Below are positions 7,842 to 13,421 of a stretch of 30,607 nt of DNA, piece by piece. The notes under the pieces were generated by a model. The model saw only the letters and a list, made by a program, of their open reading frames with translations, did not search any database and was not told the origin of the DNA. Position 1 is the stretch's first letter. Every line of letters begins with the position of its first letter. Source of the DNA: Flavobacteriaceae bacterium UBA6231 (GTDB lineage: Bacteria; Bacteroidota; Bacteroidia; Flavobacteriales; Flavobacteriaceae); the NCBI GenBank assembly GCA_002441545.1, contig DJWL01000026.1, forward strand, positions 1 to 30,607. Direction: 5' to 3'. The position numbers were made by a program, and so were the translations under genes.

Positions 7842-9293
7842 ATGAAGAATAAAATGAAAATCCAAAACTACATCAACGGTCAATTTGAAAATCCCATCAA
7901 TAATGAATGGTTAGATAATTATTGCCCTTCTAATGGAGAAGTTTACGGGCAAATACCTAATTCATCTAAAGAAGACGTAGAAAACGCCTATATTGCAGCG
8001 CAATCAGCTTTTCCTGTTTGGTCGCAAACAACCATTGAAGAACGCAGTAGAATACTTATAAAAATTTCAGAATTAATAGAAACCAACTTACAACGTTTTG
8101 CTGAAGCCGAAAGCAAAGACAATGGCAAACCCATTAGTTTAGCAAAGTCTATTGATATACCAAGATCGGCTAGTAACTTTCGCTTTTTTGGAAATGCTAT
8201 TACTCAATTTGCAAGTGAGAGTCATGAAAGTATTGGACAACAAGCTATTAATTACACCTTACGTCAACCCATTGGTGTGGTAGGCTGCATTTCTCCTTGG
8301 AACCTCCCACTCTATTTATTCACTTGGAAAATTGCTCCAGCTATTGCAGCAGGAAATTGTGTAGTTGCCAAACCTAGTGAAGTCACGCCAATAACGGCTT
8401 ATTTACTGGGAGATATTTGTAATAAAGCTGGATTACCAAAAGGCGTTTTAAATATTGTTCACGGATTGGGAACCACGACCGGACAAGCAATAATAGAACA
8501 TCCAGAAATTAAAGCGATTTCGTTTACTGGTGGCACTGCAACAGGCGCTCACATAGCAAAAGTGGCTGCACCAATGTTTAAAAAACTATCATTAGAACTT
8601 GGTGGCAAAAATCCAAACATCATTTTTGCAGATTGCGATTACGATGACATGTTAGAAACTACAGTACGTTCTTCATTCTCAAATCAAGGACAAATTTGTT
8701 TATGTGGAAGCAGAATTTTTGTTGAAGCTTCTCTTTATGATAAATTTAAAACTGATTTTATTGCAAAAATTAAACAACTCAAAGTTGGACATCCGTCAGA
8801 AGAAACAACCAATATAGGTGCTTTAGTATCAAAAACACATTTAGAAAAAGTACGAAACTATATTGAAATTGCTACAAAGGAAAATGGAAACGTTTTATGT
8901 GGTGGAAATAAAATCATCATTAAAGGTTTTGAAAACGGATATTATTTAGAACCTACAGTCATTGAAGTTCCAACAGATGAGTGTAGAATAAACCAAGAAG
9001 AAGTTTTTGGCCCAGTGGTTACCATCATGCCATTTAACAGTGAAGACGAAGTTTTACAAATGGCTAATAAAGTAAAGTATGGTTTATCGGCAACCATATG
9101 GACCAATGATTTAAAACGCACCATGCGCATAAGCAACCAAATACAAACTGGTATTGTTTGGGTAAACACTTGGATGTTACGGGATTTAAGAACACCTTTT
9201 GGTGGTGTAAAAGCAAGCGGAATTGGTCGTGAAGGCGGTTTTGAAGCATTACGTTTTTTTACAGAAGCTAAAAATGTTTGTATAAAATATTAA
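7842..9293 (+). CDS. 2-aminomuconic 6-semialdehyde / 2-hydroxymuconic semialdehyde dehydrogenase
   Basis: This NAD-dependent aldehyde dehydrogenase of 483 aa would oxidise 2-aminomuconic 6-semialdehyde to 2-aminomuconate, drawing the ACMS decarboxylase product away from spontaneous cyclisation to picolinate. Motifs seen are SPWNLP with the oxyanion Asn154, Lys177 in AKPSE, FTGGTATG, the general-base Glu252 in LELGGKNPN, the nucleophile Cys286 in NQGQICLCGSR and EEVFGPV. The ATG at 7842 gives MKNKMKIQNYINGQF; an ATG at 7854 (MKIQNYINGQF) fits the usual family N-terminus better and may be the true start. The substrate is inferred from the operon; the enzyme family is certain. Confidence 0.93.
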   Translation: MKNKMKIQNYINGQFENPINNEWLDNYCPSNGEVYGQIPNSSKEDVENAYIAAQSAFPVWSQTTIEERSRILIKISELIETNLQRFAEAESKDNGKPISLAKSIDIPRSASNFRFFGNAITQFASESHESIGQQAINYTLRQPIGVVGCISPWNLPLYLFTWKIAPAIAAGNCVVAKPSEVTPITAYLLGDICNKAGLPKGVLNIVHGLGTTTGQAIIEHPEIKAISFTGGTATGAHIAKVAAPMFKKLSLELGGKNPNIIFADCDYDDMLETTVRSSFSNQGQICLCGSRIFVEASLYDKFKTDFIAKIKQLKVGHPSEETTNIGALVSKTHLEKVRNYIEIATKENGNVLCGGNKIIIKGFENGYYLEPTVIEVPTDECRINQEEVFGPVVTIMPFNSEDEVLQMANKVKYGLSATIWTNDLKRTMRISNQIQTGIVWVNTWMLRDLRTPFGGVKASGIGREGGFEALRFFTEAKNVCIKY

Positions 9294-9485
9294 ATGGAAG
9301 AACTAATAACCAATTTATTAAGCCTTTTTGATGACCTCAAGTTTTGGAAGGGTACAAAAAATAAACGAAAAAAAGAAAAAGAAAACCACCTACCCAAGAA
9401 ATTGGCAATTCAACCTATGACAATGATCATAATTGTTTTATTTATAATCGTTATAATCTTGAAGCTATTCAATTATTTCCAATGA
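9294..9485 (+). CDS. Small single-pass membrane protein, unknown function
   Basis: This is a 63-aa open reading frame whose ATG directly abuts the stop codon of the aldehyde dehydrogenase with no gap, which favours translation by coupling. It has an amphipathic N-terminus (MEELITNLLSLFDDLKFW), a strongly basic middle (KGTKNKRKKEKE), and one C-terminal hydrophobic helix (MIIIVLFIIVIILKLFNYF, about residues 43-61). This looks like a tail-anchored protein with a cytosolic basic segment. I do not recognise a family. It could be a non-functional ORF, but the zero spacing and clean membrane topology argue for a real gene. Confidence 0.55.
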   Translation: MEELITNLLSLFDDLKFWKGTKNKRKKEKENHLPKKLAIQPMTMIIIVLFIIVIILKLFNYFQ

Positions 9486-9491
9486 ATTAAA

Positions 9492-9516
9492 TGTCCCCTC
9501 GAGCGCAGTCGAGAGG
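9492..9516 (+). repeat. Left copy of a REP-like palindrome
   Basis: The core TCGAGCGCAGTCGAGA (starting at 9499) is flanked by CC on the left and GG on the right, giving a CCTC/GAGG stem around a structured 12-nt centre GAGCGCAGTCGA. The reverse complement of the copy at 9843-9867 matches it closely, including the outer TGTC, but with swapped stem pairs. Six T residues follow directly (9517-9522), so it also has the form of a weak terminator. The ATG of the nuclease gene begins 6 nt after the hairpin. Confidence 0.85.
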
Positions 9517-9522
9517 TTTTTT

Positions 9523-9885
9523 ATGAAGCTATATTATGTTTATATATTAAAATGTTCAGATGGCCTTACCTACACAGGAGTTACAAATAATTTATCTAGG
9601 CGTTTTGAAGAACATCAAAAAGGATTAAATAGAAATTGTTTTACTTTTAAAAGAAGACCTTTAGAATTAATATTTCATCAAGAATTTAATGAAATAAATC
9701 AAGCTATTTATTTTGAAAAGAAAATAAAGAATTGGAGCGCAAAAAAGAAATTAGCTCTTGCAAATAAAGAATATGACATGTTACAAATTTTAGCTGAATG
9801 TAGAAATGCAACACATTCAGATTATAAACCAAAAGCAATTAAGGTCTCGACTGCGCTCGACCTGACAAAAAATTATAAATTATGA
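9523..9885 (+). CDS. GIY-YIG nuclease family protein
   Basis: This 120-aa protein is a single GIY-YIG domain of the small UPF0213-like type. The GIY strand is YYVYILKC (Tyr7), the YIG strand is YTGVT (Tyr17, Gly19), then SRRFEEH gives Arg27 and His31, and FEKKIKNWS gives the metal-binding Glu65. All key residues are intact. There is no extra DNA-binding domain. The last roughly 14 residues (from about 107) are encoded by the right palindrome and adjacent bases, and the stop overlaps the start of the next gene (ATGA at 9882-9885). The gene is bracketed by inverted palindromes and interrupts a catabolic operon. Its target is not visible; nicking or cleaving the flanking hairpin is my inference. 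Housekeeping repair is the alternative. Confidence 0.93.
   Translation: MKLYYVYILKCSDGLTYTGVTNNLSRRFEEHQKGLNRNCFTFKRRPLELIFHQEFNEINQAIYFEKKIKNWSAKKKLALANKEYDMLQILAECRNATHSDYKPKAIKVSTALDLTKNYKL
9843..9867 (-). repeat. Right copy of the REP-like palindrome (inverted)
   Basis: Read on the minus strand the core is the same 16-mer, TCGAGCGCAGTCGAGA, flanked by GG and CC instead of CC and GG. The GGTC/GACC stem is therefore preserved although both sides changed. It lies wholly inside the 3' end of the GIY-YIG coding sequence, encoding residues near 107-115. It is in inverted orientation relative to the copy at 9492-9516, about 350 nt away. Confidence 0.85.
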
Positions 9886-10664
9886 ACTTAAACTTAAACA
9901 ACAAATACGCATTAGTTTGTGGAAGCACACAAGGTATTGGAAAAGCTACAGCAATTGCACTCGCCAATGAAGGTGCTATAGTAACACTAGTAGCAAGAAA
10001 CAGGGATAAATTAAAGGAAGTATTATCTGAATTACCGAATAGTGAAAACCATAGTTTTATTGTGGCAGATTTCTCCAACCCAAGAGATTTACAAGAACAA
10101 GTGATAATGTTTATTGAAAAATATCATGGATTTCATATTCTTATCAATAATACTGGAGGACCAAGAAGTGGGGACATTTTAAATGCCAGTTTAGAAGAAT
10201 TCGACAATGCCTTTACTCAACATTTAAAATGCAATCATGTGCTGGCACAAGCAGTTATTCCTTTTATGAAAGAAGTAGGTTTTGGAAGAATTTTAAATAT
10301 TATATCTACATCGGTAAAAGAACCCATTCCTGGGCTTGGAGTTAGCAATACCATTCGTGGTGCAGTTGGAAACTGGAGTAAAACCCTTTCAATTGAATTA
10401 GGCTCATTTGGAATAACCGTAAACAACGTGTTGCCAGGTTTTACAGAAACCGAAAGACTCACCGAAATCATTAAAATTAAAGCTAGCTCAGAAGAAAAAA
10501 CTTTTGAAGAGATGGCTGAAATAATGAAAAACTATAGTCCGGCAAAACGGTTTGCAAAACCAGATGAAACTGCTAATGTGATTACTTTTTTAGCTAGCGA
10601 AGCAGCTAGTTATGTAAATGGAATTAATGTGCCTGTTGATGGTGGACGAACAAAAAGTTTGTAA
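9882..10664 (+). CDS. SDR-family protein with a degenerate catalytic site
   Basis: This 260-aa Rossmann protein has the cofactor motif GSTQGIG at residues 14-20, NNTGGP at 89-94 and a C-terminal NGINVPVDGGR typical of 3-oxoacyl-ACP reductase-like SDRs. In place of the YxxxK pair it has S155-N-T-I-R159, so both catalytic Tyr and Lys are missing, while the SVKEPIPGLGVSN context is preserved. This matches the known BKR-like SDR subgroup with an incomplete active site. It overlaps the GIY-YIG stop by 4 nt and is followed by the 85-nt repeat and the dioxygenase gene. A role in kynurenine or 2-aminomuconate metabolism is likely from context, but the reaction cannot be named. Confidence 0.9.
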   Translation: MNLNLNNKYALVCGSTQGIGKATAIALANEGAIVTLVARNRDKLKEVLSELPNSENHSFIVADFSNPRDLQEQVIMFIEKYHGFHILINNTGGPRSGDILNASLEEFDNAFTQHLKCNHVLAQAVIPFMKEVGFGRILNIISTSVKEPIPGLGVSNTIRGAVGNWSKTLSIELGSFGITVNNVLPGFTETERLTEIIKIKASSEEKTFEEMAEIMKNYSPAKRFAKPDETANVITFLASEAASYVNGINVPVDGGRTKSL

Positions 10665-10686
10665 CTTTATAACATAATAAATAACC

Positions 10687-10771
10687 TGTCATTACGAGGA
10701 ATGCAGTGACGTGGTAATCTCATCCAATCAAAAGATTGCCACAGTAAATATAGATTTGCTTCGCAATGACA
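10687..10771. repeat. 85-nt long inverted-repeat element (intergenic)
   Basis: The outer arms TGTCATTACGA (10687-10697) and TCGCAATGACA (10761-10771) pair with one wobble. Inner arms GTGGTAATCT (10711-10720) and AGATTGCCAC (10733-10742) also pair with one wobble, around a 12-nt loop. The TGTCATTGCGA...CTTCGCAATGACA type of end is widespread in bacterial genomes as a dispersed small repeat. It fills most of the 124-nt gap before the dioxygenase gene and creates a spurious N-terminal extension of that gene from a GTG at 10711. Confidence 0.8.
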
Positions 10772-10788
10772 TTACTAAAATCAGTATT

Positions 10789-11322
10789 ATGAGTTCACTT
10801 GTTTCTCCTTTAAATTTTAAAGCTTGGATTGAAGAAAACCGTCACTTACTAAAACCACCCGTTGGCAATAAAGTGGTTTGGAAAGATGGTGATTTTATTG
10901 TAATGGTTGTTGGCGGACCCAATAACAGAAAGGACTATCACTACAATGAAACTCCTGAATTTTTCTATCAGTTAGAAGGTGATATTGTTTTAAAAATTAT
11001 AGATAAAGGCACTCCAAAAGATGTGAATATTAAGGAAGGTGATATTTATTTATTGCCACCAAAAGTACCGCATTCACCACAACGTGGAGCAAATACCGTT
11101 GGGTTGGTTATTGAATATAAGCGTCCTGAAGGTATGCGAGATTCACTACTTTGGTTTTGCGAAAATTGTGTAACTAAACTATACGAAGAAGATTTTACGG
11201 TTAAGAATATTGAAACTGATATGCCTAAAATTTTTGATAAGTATTATGGAGATTTAGATAAAAGGACTTGCCCTAATTGTGGTAAAACTATGGAGCCACC
11301 TAAAAAAGTAAAAATTGAATAA
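10789..11322 (+). CDS. nbaC: 3-hydroxyanthranilate 3,4-dioxygenase
   Basis: The enzyme opens the ring of 3-hydroxyanthranilate to 2-amino-3-carboxymuconic 6-semialdehyde (ACMS). The 177-aa protein from the ATG at 10789 is a cupin with Fe ligands His51, Glu57 (YHYNETPEFF) and His95 (VPHSPQRG), and substrate-binding Arg47 and Arg99. The bacterial rubredoxin-like second iron site is intact: Cys124/Cys127 (CENC) and Cys161/Cys164 (CPNC). The reading frame is open further upstream to a GTG at 10711, but that part lies in the repeat element and does not fit the family, so I reject it. The decarboxylase gene follows 6 nt later. Confidence 0.97.
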   Translation: MSSLVSPLNFKAWIEENRHLLKPPVGNKVVWKDGDFIVMVVGGPNNRKDYHYNETPEFFYQLEGDIVLKIIDKGTPKDVNIKEGDIYLLPPKVPHSPQRGANTVGLVIEYKRPEGMRDSLLWFCENCVTKLYEEDFTVKNIETDMPKIFDKYYGDLDKRTCPNCGKTMEPPKKVKIE

Positions 11323-11328
11323 ATTTTT

Positions 11329-12411
11329 ATGACACGAAAACTTAGAATAAACGGGCATTCACATTTATTACCATACCCAGAAGAGATTCCAGATTTCATG
11401 AGAGAAAAAGGGATTTTTTGGGTTGATAAAGACAGGAAATTCATGCTACAAAAGGATTGGAGCAGGCCTGTAACCGACTCTAGTTTCTTCTTGCATGAAA
11501 AATTAGAGTGGATGGAACGCTTTAAAATTGATCATGCCGTAGTTTTAAATTTATCTCAACTTTATGGAAACGGATTACGTGTTGAAGAAATGAAACAAGC
11601 CCTTCGTTTTCAAAATGATTTTAATGCTCGTATTCAGCATGATAACCCAAGTAAGTTTACTTGTGGCTTTGTGGTTCATCCTGGTTTTGTTAGAAGTGCC
11701 TGTTGGGAAATTGAGCGTTGTGTGGAAACACATGGCATGCAACTATTATGTTTACCCACACATTATATGGACACCATAGGCACATGGCGTTGCATTTTTG
11801 ATGAAGAAAACGAACCAATTTTTGAATTGGCAAACAAGTATAATCTTGCCGTAGAAATTCATCCTTATGATGGCGAAAAGTTTATAAAACTTGAAAACAC
11901 CTCTTGGCGATTTCATTTGATTTGGATGTTGGCGCAATGTGCAGATGCGTATCATTTTTTAACCTTAAATGGTTATCAGGAAAAATATCCTAACATGCGT
12001 ACTTGTTTTGCTCATGGAGGACAATTAGCTCAAATTAACTTAGGAAGACGAATTCAAGGGTTTGATGGCAGACCAGATTTGTTTGAAGGTAAGCATCATC
12101 CAAGAAAAGCAGTAGGACATAAAAATATCTTTTTTGACACCTTAGTTCATGATACAGGTTCTTTGGAATTATTAATAAAAAACCAAGGGTCGAAACAAGT
12201 TTTAATGGGATTAGATGACCCTTACCCTTTAGGAGAAATGGAAAGTATTAAACAATCATCATATCCAGGAAAAATTTTAGATCTTGCCATGGAACGCCAC
12301 ATCATTTCAGAAGATGAACGTGATGCCATTTGGCAAAACAATGTGATACAATGGCTTTGTGGAGACGATGAAACTGCAAAACAAAAGTTGATTAACAGAA
12401 TACTATCATAA
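11329..12411 (+). CDS. nbaD: 2-amino-3-carboxymuconate-6-semialdehyde decarboxylase (ACMSD)
   Basis: This 360-aa amidohydrolase-superfamily enzyme removes CO2 from ACMS to give 2-aminomuconic 6-semialdehyde, steering flux away from quinolinate and NAD. Zinc ligands are visible: His10 and His12 (NGHSHLLPYP), His178 (VEIHPYDG) and Asp296 (GLDDPYP), with His229 in FAHGG as the conserved catalytic histidine. FDGRPD and TLVHDTGSLELLI match the C-terminal half of the ACMSD family. It follows the dioxygenase by 6 nt and its stop overlaps the methyltransferase start by one base. Assignment is secure. Confidence 0.96.
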   Translation: MTRKLRINGHSHLLPYPEEIPDFMREKGIFWVDKDRKFMLQKDWSRPVTDSSFFLHEKLEWMERFKIDHAVVLNLSQLYGNGLRVEEMKQALRFQNDFNARIQHDNPSKFTCGFVVHPGFVRSACWEIERCVETHGMQLLCLPTHYMDTIGTWRCIFDEENEPIFELANKYNLAVEIHPYDGEKFIKLENTSWRFHLIWMLAQCADAYHFLTLNGYQEKYPNMRTCFAHGGQLAQINLGRRIQGFDGRPDLFEGKHHPRKAVGHKNIFFDTLVHDTGSLELLIKNQGSKQVLMGLDDPYPLGEMESIKQSSYPGKILDLAMERHIISEDERDAIWQNNVIQWLCGDDETAKQKLINRILS

Positions 12412-13052
12412 TGCATTTTATACCTGAAGAATTAGATAATTATGTTGTAGCCCATTCTGAAGATGAGCCAGAATTACTTCAAAAATTAAGCAGGGAAACT
12501 TTTCAGAAAATATTACAACCACGCATGTTGAGCGGCCATTATCAAGGAAGGGTTTTAAGTATGATTTCAAAAATAGTACATCCAAAAAACATTTTAGAAA
12601 TTGGAACTTATACGGGTTATTCAGCTTTATGTCTGGCAGAAGGCATGCAAAGTGATGGTGAATTACACACTATTGATATTAATGAAGAATTGGTAGATTT
12701 TCAACGTAAATATTTTGACAAATCACCATATGGAAAACAAATAATCCAGTATTTAGGAAATGCCTTAGAAATTATTCCAAAACTTAATAAAACCTTTGAT
12801 CTTATTTTTATTGATGCCGACAAAGATAATTACCCAGCTTATTTTAAAATTATAATAGACAAATTAAATGTTGGTGGTATTATTTTATCTGACAATGTGT
12901 TATGGAGTGGAAAGGTCATTGAGACATTAAAGACTGATGATACATCTACAAAAGCTTTATTAGAATACAATACACTGCTAAAAGAAGACAAAAGAGTGGA
13001 AACTGTTGTATTACCAATAAGAGATGGTTTGACTATAAGCAGGAAAAAATAA
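12411..13052 (+). CDS. SAM-dependent O-methyltransferase (catechol-OMT-like family)
   Basis: This 213-aa protein matches the Methyltransf_3/catechol-type family: EIGTYTGYSALCLAEGM is the SAM-binding motif I, HTIDIN contains the acidic residue that binds the SAM ribose, FIDADKDNYPAYF is the metal/catalytic segment, and ILSDNVLWSGKV follows. It begins on the last base of the ACMSD stop (TAATG), so it is translationally coupled and belongs to the operon. These enzymes methylate vicinal hydroxy groups using Mg2+. A 3-hydroxy-aromatic intermediate of this pathway is a possible substrate, but that is inference; generic detoxification is the alternative. It ends 2 nt from the convergent tatA stop, with no terminator. 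Confidence 0.9.
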   Translation: MHFIPEELDNYVVAHSEDEPELLQKLSRETFQKILQPRMLSGHYQGRVLSMISKIVHPKNILEIGTYTGYSALCLAEGMQSDGELHTIDINEELVDFQRKYFDKSPYGKQIIQYLGNALEIIPKLNKTFDLIFIDADKDNYPAYFKIIIDKLNVGGIILSDNVLWSGKVIETLKTDDTSTKALLEYNTLLKEDKRVETVVLPIRDGLTISRKK

Positions 13053-13054
13053 TA

Positions 13055-13342
13055 TTATAATTTTCGTTTTACAGAGCCTGTAAAATCACCAATATCATCC
13101 TTTACCCTATCTAGTTCCTTTTTCACATCTGTAACTATACTGGTGTCTATTCCGTTTTTATCAGCACTTTTTGTGATTTCGTTTTTTATGTCGTTTGTTG
13201 CATCTTTAAGGGTTCGCATACCTTTCCCAAGGCCACGAGCAATCTCTGGGATTTTATCTGCACCAAAAACCATAACTACAATAAAGAGTATGAATGCTAT
13301 TTCAGCACCACTTATAAATAAAAATGTTGTTTGTAGTATCAC
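13055..13342 (-). CDS. tatA: Twin-arginine translocase subunit TatA/TatE family
   Basis: This 95-aa protein has one N-terminal transmembrane helix (GAEIAFILFIVVMVFG, about residues 12-27) with the TatA FG motif (VFGADKIPEIARGLGKGM) and an amphipathic helix, then a long charged helical tail (NDIKNEITKSADK ... VKKELDRVKDDIG). TatA oligomers form the pore that carries folded proteins across the inner membrane; no tatBC lies next to it. The start is a GTG at 13342, preceded at only 4 nt by a -7 box, so the message may be nearly leaderless. Confidence 0.92.
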   Translation of the reverse strand: MILQTTFLFISGAEIAFILFIVVMVFGADKIPEIARGLGKGMRTLKDATNDIKNEITKSADKNGIDTSIVTDVKKELDRVKDDIGDFTGSVKRKL

Positions 13343-13346
13343 AGTA

Positions 13347-13354
13347 CAAATATA
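13347..13354 (-). promoter_or_regulatory. -7 box (TATATTTG) for tatA
   Basis: The plus-strand sequence CAAATATA reads TATATTTG on the minus strand, an exact TAnnTTTG match. It lies 4 nt from the GTG start of tatA. No -33 TTG is evident. Confidence 0.5.
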
Positions 13355-13374
13355 GTAAGTGTTTTTGAATAGAA

Positions 13375-13403
13375 TAAAAAAGCCGACTATAAAAAATCGG
13401 CTT
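13375..13403 (-). terminator. Rho-independent terminator for the M1 peptidase gene
   Basis: On the minus strand AAGCCGA and TCGGCTT form a 7-bp stem around a 10-nt loop, followed by a T-rich tract. It begins 18 nt after the M1 peptidase stop at 13422. Confidence 0.8.
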
Positions 13404-13421
13404 CAATTGTTAATTTTTTAG

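Noticed and set aside
9492..9867. CRISPR-like or IS-type interpretation of the repeats around the GIY-YIG gene
   Set aside because: There are only two copies, inverted, with no regular spacers; no transposase and no target-site duplication could be recognised.
10711..10788. In-frame N-terminal extension of the dioxygenase from a GTG at 10711
   Set aside because: It lies inside the 85-nt repeat element and adds 26 residues absent from the family; the ATG at 10789 gives the normal length.
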